A stretch of DNA of 64,000 bases from Cavia porcellus (Eukaryota; Chordata; Mammalia; Rodentia; Caviidae), in the NCBI RefSeq assembly GCF_034190915.1, contig NW_026947484.1:211804657-211868656 (forward strand), in the 5' to 3' direction. A program made the position numbers and the translations under genes. Of this stretch, positions 21,694-31,657 are shown one piece after another (positions within the stretch are counted from its first letter, which is position 1; the number at the start of each line of letters is the position of its first letter). Under the pieces are notes generated by a model that saw nothing but the letters and a program-made list of their open reading frames with translations, made no database searches and was not told the origin of the DNA.

Positions 21694-22295
21694 GGGAAGG
21701 AAGAGGGACAAGTTAAAAGGATCATGAACACTTCAGCAGTTTGTTGTAGTAACAAATATGTGTAAGCCAACACCCAGCACTGTGGAGACCAAAGGTAATT
21801 TGTATTAATTTCATGATGTCTCAATAAATTCAGTATTAAAACATTTGCACAAGTGTTTCTTTCCCTGATGTATACGTTTTGGGGGGAGAGGCTCTGTGTA
21901 TCTGTATCTCCTCACCACGGCAAGTTCCTGCTACTGCAGGAACAGGAAAGACCACCCACTTGCAAGAACGAAGCTAATCACAAACTTTCCGGCCTTCCCC
22001 TTGTTTTCCTGACAGAAGCCTTTTTTTCCTTTCTCTTTCCCCTACTCTGTTGGGTAAATAATACTTTAATCATTCATTGAGTTTGGTTGGGGCTTTTTGG
22101 TAAACTCCTGCAGGCACACCGATAAGTATTTCTCCCTTGTTGAGCCCTCTGGGGTTAATGTAATTTGCAAAGCCCGGGTGGGGAAGACCATAAGAGGATG
22201 GAGGGGGTGGTTTTGCCTCCCTGCTGCTTCCTTGGCTCTATGCTCTTCTCTCTAGCATGCTTTTTGCTTCTTGATTTCTCCTGCCACTGCCTCCT
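20999..22295. other. Mostly unique sequence with one GA tract
   Basis: No exon recognised. Short frames only; the 110-residue frame over 21433-21765 runs through the GA repeat and is not credible as a gene. Confidence 0.5.
21642..21691 (+). repeat. (GA)n microsatellite
   Basis: About 25 uninterrupted GA units, with GGGGGAAGG purine sequence after it. Confidence 0.95.
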
Positions 22296-22299
22296 GCCC

Positions 22300-22500
22300 G
22301 TGCTCTTTCCTCTGCCAGGAACGCTATTCTCTCCTCTTGACACATATGTACTACTGCTTATCCTGCAGAACTCAGTCTGGACAGCTCCTCCCTGGGAAGC
22401 CTTTGGCTTCCTACTGTAAGATCAGGGGATCCTGTACTTTTCCTTCCAGAGTTTGTTACAGTAACAGCAAAATCCCTATGATTATTTTGATTGACGTCAT
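22300..22500 (+). repeat. L2-like 3' end relic
   Basis: Blocks tgctctttcctctgccagga, tccctgggaagcctttggc resemble the L2 3' region. Divergent. Confidence 0.4.
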
Positions 22501-22522
22501 CTCCTTCCATACACTGTGTGCA

Positions 22523-22536
22523 CCTTCCTCCTCCTC

Positions 22537-22578
<42 letters not shown>

Positions 22579-22579
22579 A
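22523..22579 (+). repeat. (TCC/TTCC)n low-complexity tract
   Basis: Pyrimidine-only run of TCC and TTCC steps adjoining the ID relic at 22580. Confidence 0.9.
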
Positions 22580-22656
22580 GGACTGGGGATGGGACCCAGG
22601 GTTTACTCATCCCTGCTAGGCGAGTGCTCCACTGCTGAGCTGTAATCCTAGCCTAA
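22580..22656 (-). mobile_element. ID-like SINE
   Basis: Antisense ID body (gactggggatgggacccagg, aggcgagtgctccactgctg); the TCC tract is its decayed tail. Confidence 0.7.
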
Positions 22657-22769
22657 CTATAAGCTGCTTCTTTTTTCTTCACATTGCAAATGCATTTATT
22701 CTTCACCTTAGATTCCCACCATAGATTCATTTACTGTACTTTCTTTGTGTATTGTAGAATTGTTTATTT

Positions 22770-22910
22770 GCAGACTGGATGTGGCTCAGGCGGCGGGATT
22801 GCCACAGATTAAAAACCAGTCCAGGCTATATAGTGAGTTTAAGGCTATCCTGTGCTACACAGCAAAATCCTGTTTCAAAACAAGAACAAAAAAATCAGAA
22901 AGACAAAAGA
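22770..22910 (+). mobile_element. Truncated B1 SINE
   Basis: Contains agtccaggctatatagtgag and aaggctatcctgtgctacac, the duplicated B1 middle, then an A-rich tail. The head is ID-like (actggatgtggctcagg). Confidence 0.6.
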
Positions 22911-22929
22911 ATTGTTTATCAGTGCCTAT

Positions 22930-23300
22930 TAATCTTACAACATGTTGGGTTTCAGTGCATACAATACCTTTTGATCATATTCACCCCCGTTCCTTCCCTT
23001 GCATGGCTCCTTCTTGCCTGATGATGGTCTCCCTTCTGCTCTCATGTCATCTCTTTTAGATTCCATATATTAGAAAACATGCAATATTTGTGTTTCTGAA
23101 TCTGGCTTATTTCCCTTCACATGATGATCTCCTCTAGGGCTGAATAATGTCAGTGAGTACGCACATTACATCTTTTTTTATCCATTCATCTGTCGATGGG
23201 CACTCGGACTGCTTCTGTATCTTGGCTAATGTGAATCGTGCCGTGGTAAGCAGAGGTACTCCTGATACAGTAGCATGCTGCCCTAATTCCTTTGGTCACT
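22930..23300 (-). mobile_element. L1 3' fragment, antisense
   Basis: Antisense L1 ORF2 3' region: tctggcttatttcccttcac, ggctgaataatgtcag, tatccattcatctgtcgatg. No intact frame. Confidence 0.65.
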
Positions 23301-24135
23301 GATTCTTGGCTTGGATAGTAGGGGTCTTGTTAATTTTTTCCTTACCATTGTATTCTAAATTTCTAGCACAAAGTTGGCACACAACAGAAATTTCTGAATG
23401 AGGCATTGGAGATATATCTCAGTGGTAGAGTTGGAGCCCTCTCTCCTGATGGAAGAAAAGGAACTGCTCAATCCCAGTGGCATAGTTATTTATACACTCA
23501 GGAGGATGTAACTTCAACCCTTCCACCTAGCAACGTGTTTACCTGGCCAGTCTGGGCCTTTGCAGAACTAGAACAGTATCGGAGACCTGGTCAAGATCCC
23601 CAACTTCCTGGATGAGGGGTATGGTGAAAGGATAAACCAAAAAATAGAGACAAATTTAGTGATATACGATGGGGAACTGGGAGGTCAGTGCCTCAGGATG
23701 GGAAAAGACAAGATACTGCAAACCAGCCACTATTATTGGCTGTATACAATGTGGGAGGGTTAGTGGAACCTTCAAAGTCAGTGGAAGATTCAGAGGTCAG
23801 TGACTCAGCAGGCAACACATAATTCTGGGATGACTCAACAGGGCAGAGATGATCTTACGCTAAGAAGGATCTTACTCTGGAGTATTTTCTCTAATCTTAG
23901 CTGATCTTAGTGGATGGGAGATGATGGCCCATCCCAAAAGAGTTAAAGCAAAGTCTCAAAAGGATGATACCATAACCCCAAGCCTCCATTTACCCCTCAG
24001 AGAAGTATGCTGAATTAGCCATTGTGAATTCAAGATCCCCACAGGACAGCTTGTGTATCTGGCTTGCTTTGGGCTCTCCATGTTCTCAGGGCTGGCCTTG
24101 CTTTAGCCCCACCTGTGACTGATCTCTAGTTTCAG
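23301..24135. other. Unassigned sequence
   Basis: An ID-like head (ggagatatatctcagtggta) lies at about 23406. The rest (23480-24135) is not recognised and could hide an old LTR. No gene seen. Confidence 0.4.
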
Positions 24136-24140
24136 CTCCT

Positions 24141-24740
24141 CCCTACATTTCTGTGATCTCCATGAGACATCTGTGCTAAGTACAGCAGACCCATAAATGC
24201 TTTTAGTTCAGCTAGTGAGGTGTCCTAATAAATACATTTTCGCCTATGATTATTGGTGCATACAGAACATCTTACTTGCATTTATGCCTCTGTTTATTTC
24301 CATAGCACGTTGTAGCTTTTTCTCTGTGACAGTTTCCAACACTGAATGGCGGTGCTGGCATTCGGTCCAATGCATTTCATCCCTGTCAAGACCTTCACTC
24401 TGTTTTTGGATCTAGTTTTAACATTGGAGCACTCCATTTGGTCAGGTGACCAAATGCTCACAACATTTCAACTAATCAAATATACACTCACATTGTTGTT
24501 TTCTTTGTCATCTGAATTAAAGAGGTCTGTGTTTCCTGTGTCTGTATCAGCCAACTCTTGCTCCATTTCACTGTCACAGAAACCTTGGCTCACATGGCCA
24601 ATGTCAAAGTCACCATCATCACCACCACCGCAACCACCATCTTCATCATCTACCCACACCATTCTTCTGTTAGGAAAGCATTTATTTTACCACAATGGAT
24701 CATCTTCATCATCCACTGCTGATGCACTTTGACTCCTCTA
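24141..24740 (-). pseudogene. Decayed piggyBac-like transposase fragment
   Basis: On the minus strand 24218 to 24141 reads S-L-A-E-L-K-A-F-M-G-L-L-Y-L-A, then Q-M-S-H-G-D-H-R-N-V-G. This resembles the conserved start of the piggyBac transposase domain (pattern K-A-F-x-G-L-L-x-L). Upstream on the same strand (24662-24468) lies an acidic, Ser/Asp/Glu-rich frame (VDDEDGG, SDDKENNN), as expected of piggyBac N termini. Frames are broken by stops and shifts, and homology ends at about 24141. No terminal repeats or TTAA sites were identified. The match is by eye; chance similarity is possible. Confidence 0.5.
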
Positions 24741-25403
24741 AAACTTGCAAATCTGTATTTTCATGTGCCATTATAGTGAATTGGGTTACTTCTACCAGAA
24801 AAATCAAAAGAAAACTTTTTTTATTTTAATAAATCCTGAAGTAGTGTGGGTCTACTGGACCCTCTGTGATGCTTGGGTAAACATATGCAAAAACTGTCCT
24901 ATAGAGCATGGTCCAAACCCTGTTCTGCCTCTTTTACACAGGTGCATACTCCTTGCCATTCATCATACCAAGATTGCTTCCTGTATCCCTTGGGAAAAGG
25001 TACTGTGATGCACAGCTGTGTACTGTTACACTGAAACACAAATTTACAGTAAAAGAATAAAGAATGGTCTCACTGAACCTTGTCTTATGTTCTAAATCAA
25101 GGACCACTCTGGCACTCTCCATATGAGCTATGCCCTTCAGCTCCTCAAGTTGAAGTCTCTTTTCTGTTTTCTCCTACTTTCTAAATCTGAGGCAGGAGAT
25201 GAGGGCATGGCAAGCTGGCTGTGGCAGCGGGCATTACAAAGGTCCAGAGCACATGTATGGAACAGTTCTCAAAGCCCTGCACCTGGCACCAGAGAATGTA
25301 CATACAGTTTTCTCATGAGAGCTGGAACACATTTTCCGGAGGACAGCATAAGCATAAGCTTCGTAAGATTATGCTTATAAGCTTTATAATTTGGTAAAAT
25401 TTT

Positions 25404-25552
25404 GGTTGGGTGTGGTGGAACACTCCTGTAAGCTCAGCGCACTACCGGCTGAGGCTAGAGGATTGCAAGTTTGAGGCTGTCAGGGGCAGTGTAGCTAGTT
25501 TAAGGCTAACCTGGATGACATAGCAAGAGCTTCAAAATTAAAAAAAAAAAAG
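25404..25552 (+). mobile_element. B1 SINE
   Basis: Sense B1 (ttgggtgtggtggaacactc, ggctgaggctagaggattg) with an A-rich tail. Confidence 0.85.
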
Positions 25553-25677
25553 TGAACATTTGAACTCAAAAGCTCTTAAATACTTTTAATATCTGTTTTA
25601 AAATAATTTGCTAATAGTTTTACATTTCTTAGGAACCAAAATGGCTTATCTTCTAGTTTCTAGAAAGGAAGATTTTT

Positions 25678-25800
25678 GTTGTATTTGTTTTTGAGACAGT
25701 CCTGCTGAGTAGGCCAAGCTGGCCTAAACTCACAATGATCCTCTTACCTCAGCCTCCCAAGTGCTGGGATCATAGGTGTGCACCACCACAGCTGGCTTAG
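25678..25800 (-). mobile_element. B1 SINE
   Basis: Antisense B1: tttttgagacagtcctgctg, cctcagcctcccaagtgctg, gtgcaccaccacagctggc. Confidence 0.85.
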
Positions 25801-25861
25801 AAAGGAAATTGTATCCAGGCAACATGATATAAAGTTTGGGTATAAGGCAGAGAAATATTTG

Positions 25862-26050
25862 CGTGTGTCTTATCCAAGCTACTTGGCAGGCTAAGGCAGG
25901 AGGATCCCAAGTTTGAAGCCAACCTGGGAAACTTAGTGAGATCCTAGAACTATAAACCATATGTGCTGGGTATAGGTCAGAGGTAGAGGGCTTGCCTAGC
26001 AGTATGACCCCTGGGTTCTATCCCCAGCCTATAAAGAAAAGCACAAATCA
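25862..26050 (+). mobile_element. B1+ID composite SINE (B4-like)
   Basis: B1 part (ggcaggctaaggcaggagga) followed by an ID part (gctgggtataggtcagagg, ggttctatccccagcc). Confidence 0.75.
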
Positions 26051-26149
26051 AACCAAAAAACCCACCTGTGAGACTGTCCTAGCCAGCTCATGGGAAGGTG
26101 AGCTGGTCTTCTGAAAGAATATAACTTCAAATGAGTAATAGTTGTCCCT

Positions 26150-26320
26150 TAAGGTACAGGGAATTAAACCCAGATCTTTCACACTGAGCTAAATCCCCAG
26201 CCTTTTTTTTTTTTAAACATTCTGAGACAGGACCCCACTATGTAATAAATTGCCCAGGTGGGGCTTAAATTTGGAATCCTCTTGCTTCATCCTCCCAAAA
26301 TGCTGGGATTGCACCACTTC
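26150..26320 (-). mobile_element. B1+ID composite SINE (B4-like)
   Basis: Antisense: ctgagctaaatccccagcc, poly-T, gagacaggaccccactatg, then the B1 end. Confidence 0.75.
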
Positions 26321-27510
26321 CCACTGATAGGTGCTGTTATTTTTAACCTGCTCATGGTTTTCACCTCACCTCGGACTCACTTGAGCAGCCCCTCCATCAT
26401 GGCCCTGTGAGTGAATACAACTTTAGGTCCTATTTGCCTTTCTGACCCCACTAGTTTTAGGTGGCTTCAATCAGTCAGTGAATGTTTGCCAATTTATGGC
26501 AAATTAGCTCACGATCTGAGCTTTTAATCATAAAAATATGAGGCTCATTTCTGTGTAATCATCCTGTCTTTCAAAAAATACAGTTCTGTGAGCCATGCCT
26601 GCCTGTTGACCACTCACCAGGCCTAGATTGGTCTTTTGGAGACGGGACAGTTTGAAAGGGCTGCTCTGGGTCCCAGAGGCATTGGCCAGAGGCTAACAGG
26701 TCAGCAGGGTACAAGACCACGGTCCGCCTTCTTGTGCCAGGAAGCTCTTGGAAACTTCCAAAGGCGAGGTAGTAACCTGGTCCTGCAGGTTTCTGTCAGT
26801 ATTTCTTTGCTTAGAGGACTCCGTGGGATGGAGCTGGCAGCCTGAGAGAGAATGAGCAGGAAGCTGCAACTTCTGGGGATGAGAGGCCGAGGTAAACCAG
26901 GCTGGGAAGCAAGAAGCACCCCGCTGTCCTCCTAGATAAGAAAGTGGGGTGCCTGGTAAACAGGATGAGACTGGAACAGGCAGAAAAGGCAACACCTCTG
27001 ACTGAGAGCTGACCTTAACAGAGAGACCCACTCCTTGCTGAAAAATACCCTTTAATGATGCTGTCTTAGCGCCCAGGAAAAGGCAGTGGTCCCTTCCTCC
27101 ACGGCTGCTCCATCTATGGAGGAGCTGGCTCTGCAGTGCTTTTCCCCGCCTGCGCTGTCCAGGGAGCAGCCTACCTTCTTCCTCCTGCTGTGGTGGTCTG
27201 CTGGACTCCTTCCCTGTGATGGACTTCCACTTTAATCATCATAACTCATGTATGCGTGATTTCCAGCTTCTGTGAGGCAGCTGCCTGAGGTGACAGACTC
27301 GGGAAACACCCCAGAGTGGATGGGAATGAAGTTGTGATCAGAAGGCCAGGGGAGACTTGTTTTTGTTCCCTTGTTGGTTTTGTGTGTATTTTCCTGAAGG
27401 CATAGTGGGTCAGGAGGCAGGAGGGTAGAGTCTGGCCCATAACATACATGTCTTGGGATCTTCACCAGTAGACATAGATAAAACACCGCTGGTATCCTGA
27501 GTAAGCTTAG
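26321..27510. other. Unique sequence, no recognised gene
   Basis: Moderate GC, short overlapping frames on both strands, no domain recognised. Confidence 0.45.
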
Positions 27511-27513
27511 GAT

Positions 27514-27604
27514 TGGAGAGTTTGAAGAACTGGGCTCAAGTGATCCTCCTGCCTCAGCATCCAGAGTAGTTGGAACTACAAGTGTGCACTACCACACCCA
27601 GCAC
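27514..27604 (-). mobile_element. 7SL-derived SINE fragment
   Basis: Antisense 7SL-type sequence (ctcaagtgatcctcctgcct, agtgtgcactaccacaccc). Confidence 0.65.
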
Positions 27605-27714
27605 ATGAAATATTTTTAATACTGTATTTGACAAGTAAACACATAACTACATCTGAATTTATGTTCATTAATACTCATCAGATTTGAATCTTCACATAGA
27701 TAATACTGATTTCA

Positions 27715-28185
27715 TAATTTTAAAATTTATTTTTATAAACAAAGAAAAGCAGAAAAGAGGTAGAAATGATACAGAATTTCAAAAAATAACAAGAAATCAT
27801 CACTAGTTGGTATGTAACATTATCTTAGAAGTAGTTGTGCAAGTTACAAAATCAAAACAAGAAATGGGGGCTGGGGATTTAGCTCAGCGGCATAAGCGCC
27901 TGCCTTGTAAGCACATGGTTGTGAGTTCGTTCCGTGGTACCGATTAGGAAAAAAAACATAAAAAATGAACAGACAATGAAACAATGACAGCACAAACTAT
28001 TCTATTTGATGAACAAAAACTTAGTAGTGTGGTTATCTGCCTTGTACACTTATGCATACAGTTATATGTGTATACTTACAAGTTGTTCTTTCCTTTCAAG
28101 CGCTTTATTTCTCTTTATTACAATGTCTACTATACATTTTGAATCTTATTACTCTTTCAGTTTATTGTTATTTATTTTTTACACT
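27715..28185 (-). mobile_element. HAL1 3' tail, antisense copy (5'-truncated)
   Basis: Reverse complement of the terminal part of the HAL1 tail. Shared blocks on the plus strand: gatacagaatttcaaaaaat, tcatcactagttgg, agaagtagttgtgcaagtta, tgtggttatctgccttgtac and tatacattttgaatcttatt. It is more diverged than copies A and B and holds an ID SINE. Homology stops near 28185, where antisense L1 sequence starts. Confidence 0.75.
27866..27962 (+). mobile_element. ID-like SINE nested in HAL1 tail
   Basis: Sense ID: ctggggatttagctcagcgg, then gttgtgagttcgttccgtgg; box B is slightly mutated. Confidence 0.9.
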
Positions 28186-28189
28186 GGAG

Positions 28190-28712
28190 GGGCAATTCGA
28201 TATTTATGAATGTGAATCTGATTTATTTCACTTACGAAGATAGTCACAGGTTGCCTCCATTTACATATAAAAGCCTCAAGACCATCCTTTTTATAGCTGA
28301 GTAATATTCCATCGTATAAAAATACCACATCTTTTTCATCCATTCTGCAGTTGGTGGGCCTTTTGGTTGCTTCCAAAATTTAGCTATCACAAATTATGTT
28401 GCCATGAACATAGGTGCACACATATCATTATGACATGATCTTTTCAGTTTTTCTGGGAAAATACGCAGGAAGGGAATACCTGATTGAATAGAACTTCCAA
28501 TCCTAGTCTTCTGAGAATTCTCCATACTGATTTCCAGAGTGGCTGCATCTGTCTACACTCCCACCAAGTGTTCTGTTTTCCCCTGCAGCCCTGCCAATAT
28601 TTGTTATCAGTTGATTTCTCTATGGTAGCCATTCTTTCTGAAGTGAGATAAAATCTCAGTGCTGTTTTAATTTGCATTTCTTGAGTGATTTTGGTTTAAA
28701 AACAATTGTACA
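28190..28712 (-). mobile_element. L1 3' fragment, antisense
   Basis: Antisense L1: tgatttatttcacttacga, gctgagtaatattccatcg, catccattctgcagttggtg, gttgccatgaacataggtg, ctccatactgatttccagag. No intact frame. Confidence 0.8.
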
Positions 28713-28728
28713 TATTTATCTTGATTTT

Positions 28729-28810
28729 TTTTTGTGGTACTGGGGAATTGATCTCATAACCTTGCATTCGCCAGGCAGGCACTTATGCCCTTGAGCTAAA
28801 TCCCCAGCTC
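28729..28810 (-). mobile_element. ID-like SINE
   Basis: Antisense ID, flanked by near-perfect 16-bp target duplications tatttatcttgatttt (28713-28728) and tatttgtcttgatttt (28811-28826). Confidence 0.9.
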
Positions 28811-29045
28811 TATTTGTCTTGATTTTATCACAGCACGGGATGTAACATAAATGTATATAACATTTTAGGTAGGAGTTGGGTTTGGTTTTGTTTGGCAGTC
28901 CTAATTTGAACTTTCTAATTTTTGACACTGGTTTATGATTAGACCATTGTTTCACAAAATATTTAAGATTATGAAATTGTAAATATGTGTTGGTAACTAA
29001 GTTGAATTGTAACAAGTAAAGTGTTGATTAAAAAAAACAAACAAG

Positions 29046-29155
29046 AGGCTGAGGCAGGAGGGTTACCATGAGTTTGACACCAGCCTGGGCTACACAGTCA
29101 GTTTAAGGCCAACTTGAACTACATAGACCCTATCTTAAAACAAAATAAAACAGAG
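29046..29155 (+). mobile_element. 5'-truncated B1 SINE
   Basis: Starts at aggctgaggcaggaggg. The duplicated blocks cagcctgggctacacagtc and aaggccaacttgaactac are seen, then an A-rich tail. Confidence 0.85.
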
Positions 29156-29219
29156 AAAATGAAATGAATGACCTCTTGTGAATCTCATATAGTGCTACAA
29201 TTTGCCCAGATCCTATTAC

Positions 29220-29440
29220 CTCACTTTCAATGACCATGGAAAATTTCTTTCTTTTCTTTTAATTTATAAGCTTATTGGTACATTGTAGATGTATATAATA
29301 ATCACATTCATCATAAGGCATTTATACTTTTCCCCCCATCCTCCACCTTCCCTTCAACCCTTCCTTATTTACAAAAGCTTTGTTTGACCACAGAAAACTT
29401 CTAATAGTCATCTCTCTGGCAATAACTTAATATCAGCGAT
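29220..29440 (-). mobile_element. Possible L1 3' UTR fragment
   Basis: AT-rich text (ttggtacattgtagatgta, aataatcacattcatcataa) resembles antisense L1 3' sequence. Weak. Confidence 0.35.
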
Positions 29441-29464
29441 GATTTCATTATCCTGCAGCTGCAA

Positions 29465-29526
29465 TTCTTCTTCTTCTTCTTCTTCTTCTTCTTCTTCTTC
29501 TTCTTCTTCTTCTTCTTCTTCTTCTT
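29465..29526 (+). repeat. (TTC)n / (GAA)n trinucleotide repeat
   Basis: About 20 uninterrupted TTC units directly before an antisense B1, so it is an expanded SINE A-tail (GAA on the SINE sense strand). Confidence 0.97.
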
Positions 29527-29527
29527 T

Positions 29528-29663
29528 TTGTCTTTTTGAGACAGGGTCTCACTGTGCAGTTCAGGCTGGCCTTGAGCTCATTTTGTAGCCCAGGCTGCTC
29601 TCGAACTCTCAAAGATCCTCCTGCCTCAGCCTCCCAAGGGCTAGGATTACACGCCTGGCTCTG
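29528..29663 (-). mobile_element. B1 SINE
   Basis: Antisense B1 with gagacagggtctcactgtgc and duplicated blocks ttcaggctggccttgagct and cccaggctgctctcgaact. Confidence 0.92.
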
Positions 29664-30080
29664 CAACTGCAAATTAAGCATAATTTTCAAGGTTCTCAAA
29701 TAATTTTAAGACTGAGACTAAGTTATTTAATGAAAAATCTTTGGTTATTTTTAAGAAAATTAAAGTTTATATAGCAACAGAGATAGAAAAATACTGAGTC
29801 TCCAAGCACACTTTTAACCATTCTTAGCAGTCATTAAAAAAACTGAGTTCAGTATAGTATATCCTTTATGTTGCAATGTAAGTTTAATTATGTTTTATTT
29901 TTGTTAGTATCGCTTAATTAGAATGATTTCCATCAGGAAGAACAACTTGATTTTCTCCTCCTTTTTATTAGTGTGTGTTTATGAGGCAGAATAAAAGCAC
30001 ACCTAGCAGGGATCATTGCAGACACACGTGGCCTCTCGGCCTCTTTCCTTCCCCTGCTCTGTCCCTCCCTTGGTAAGTGA
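29664..30080. other. AT-rich unassigned sequence
   Basis: No gene or repeat recognised. Confidence 0.5.
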
Positions 30081-30089
30081 TGCATGTAT

Positions 30090-30175
30090 TTTTTTGGTTC
30101 CAGGAATCAAACTCATGAATTTGCACTTGACAGGCAGGTGTTGTACCCTGAGCTAAATACCTGGCCTGGTTAATT
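30090..30175 (-). mobile_element. Old ID-like SINE
   Basis: Antisense ID body: ggttccaggaatcaaactca, then ccctgagctaaatacctggcc. Confidence 0.75.
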
Positions 30176-30246
30176 ATATTTTAAAGCTACGATGGAAAGT
30201 TTTAATTAATAGTGTCATCTAACTTTATATATAATTATGTGTGGGT

Positions 30247-30412
30247 TTTTTTTTCTTTTTTTGTCCTTTTGAGACAGGGTTTCACTGTGCCATTCAGGCT
30301 GGCTTTGAGATCACTTTGTAGCCCAGATTGACCTCAAACTGGAAGCAATCTTCCTGCCTCAGCCTTCTGAGGATTGTGATTACAGGAATGTACCACTACG
30401 CCTGGCAATTAT
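30247..30412 (-). mobile_element. B1 SINE
   Basis: Antisense B1: gagacagggtttcactgtgc, duplicated blocks, cctgcctcagccttctgagg. Confidence 0.9.
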
Positions 30413-30442
30413 ATATATACGTACATATAATTATAAAAACAA

Positions 30443-30546
30443 GGGGGCTGGGAATTTAGCTCAGCGGCATAAGCTCCTGCCTTGTAAGCAGGCAGTCGTG
30501 AGTTCGATCCCCAGTACCGATAAAAAGGAAAAAGACAAAAAAAAAG
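30443..30546 (+). mobile_element. ID-like SINE
   Basis: Nearly intact young ID: gggctgggaatttagctcag, gtgagttcgatccccagtac, tail gataaaaaggaaaaagac. Perfect 11-bp target duplications tataaaaacaa occur at 30432-30442 and 30547-30557. Confidence 0.95.
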
Positions 30547-30567
30547 TATAAAAACAAATACATATTT

Positions 30568-30730
30568 TATATGAGGCAAGAGATTGTATGTTTAAACCCA
30601 GGATGGGCAATTTAGCAATTTAGTAAGACACTGTTTCAAAAAAATTTTTCCAAAATAAGATAAAATTTTAAAAGACTGGGTATGTACTGTAGTTTAATTT
30701 GAAGGTCCTGAGTTCCATCCCCAGTGGAAT
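30568..30730 (+). mobile_element. B1+ID composite SINE (B4-like), truncated
   Basis: B1 scrap (tgaggcaagagattgtatg), A-rich link, ID end (ggtcctgagttccatcccca). Confidence 0.65.
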
Positions 30731-30816
30731 AATTTTTTTTGGTACTAGGGATTGAATTCATGACCTCACACTTGCCAGGCAGGCACTTGTACCACTGAGC
30801 TAAATTCTTTGCCCAA
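30731..30816 (-). mobile_element. ID-like SINE
   Basis: Antisense ID: ggtactagggattgaattca, caggcaggcacttgtacc. Inserted into the tail of the preceding SINE. Confidence 0.85.
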
Positions 30817-30831
30817 TAAATAATTATTTTA

Positions 30832-30990
30832 ACTGGGCATAGTGGCACACATCTGTAGTTCCAGCACTCAGGAGGCTGAGGCAGGAGGATCACCATGAGT
30901 TCAAGGAGAGCTGGGGCTACATAGTAAATTCAAGGCCATCCTGGAATACGTAGTGAATACATAGTGATATCCTATTTTGAAAAAGTACAA
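30832..30990 (+). mobile_element. B1 SINE
   Basis: Full-length sense B1 with duplicated middle (gagctggggctacatagt, aaggccatcctggaatacg). Confidence 0.92.
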
Positions 30991-31011
30991 TATTTTTTTT
31001 AAATTTAAAAA

Positions 31012-31135
31012 TAGGTGGGTGTGGTAGTACATACTTATAGTCCCAGCACTTGGGAAGCTGAGGCAGGAGGATCTTTGTGAGTTTGAGACCAGCCTGCGCT
31101 ACAAAGTGAGCTCAAGGCCAGCATGAACTGCAGGC
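31012..31135 (+). mobile_element. B1 SINE
   Basis: Sense B1: ggtgggtgtggtagtacata, agaccagcctgcgctacaa, caaggccagcatgaactgc. Confidence 0.92.
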
Positions 31136-31202
31136 AAAAAATTAAAAATTAAAAAATTAAAAATACGTTAAATATTTTAAAGTAAATAAAGAATAAATGA
31201 TT

Positions 31203-31325
31203 AAGCCAGGCACGGTAGCATACTCCTGTAATCCCAGTTGGGAGGCTGAGGCAGGCAGATCGTTGCAAGTTCTAGACCAGCCTGGGCTACAAAGTGAGCC
31301 CAAAGACAGCCTGAACCACACAGTA
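31203..31325 (+). mobile_element. B1 SINE
   Basis: Sense B1: aagccaggcacggtagcata, ctagaccagcctgggctac, with a short A-poor end. Confidence 0.92.
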
Positions 31326-31489
31326 AATGATTAAGAAAAATAAATTATATGTGCTAAAGAGGAGGCAGTGTTTAGCTCAAAACTAGCCTTGGAAATTTTA
31401 ATCTGCTTTTTACCAAAGATAGTAGAAAATTACTTATCATCTGTGGAATCTGCCCTGATGGCAGAAACACTGTATGTCAACTGAGTATT

Positions 31490-31643
31490 CTTTTTTTTCC
31501 TTGTGAGACAGGGTTTTACCGTGCAGTTCAGGTTGGCCCTGAACTCACTTTGTAGCCCAGGCTGGCCTCGAACTCACAGCAATCCTCCTACCTCAGCCTC
31601 CTGAGTGTTAGGACTATAGGCGTGTGTCACCATGCCTGCCAGG
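31490..31643 (-). mobile_element. B1 SINE with clear 29-bp internal duplication
   Basis: Antisense B1. The block ttcaggttggccctgaactc (from 31527) recurs as cccaggctggcctcgaactc (from 31556), 29 bp later. Flanks aactgagtattc and gaacagagtatt look like its target duplication; VT-2 then inserted into the right-hand copy. Confidence 0.93.
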
Positions 31644-31657
31644 CTGAACAGAGTATT

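Noticed and set aside
21433..21765. Frame ending in an Arg-Glu repeat
   Set aside because: The repeat is the GA microsatellite at 21642-21691.
22271..22645. Frame with a poly-serine run
   Set aside because: The serines come from the TCC repeat at 22523-22579, and the frame runs through an ID relic.
29448..29699. Frame with a poly-arginine run on the minus strand
   Set aside because: Produced by the GAA repeat and an antisense B1.
30443..30530. tRNA-like sequence with box A and box B
   Set aside because: It is the ID-like SINE body: the same sequence recurs many times with A-rich tails and target duplications, and has no CCA-ready acceptor stem that I can fold.
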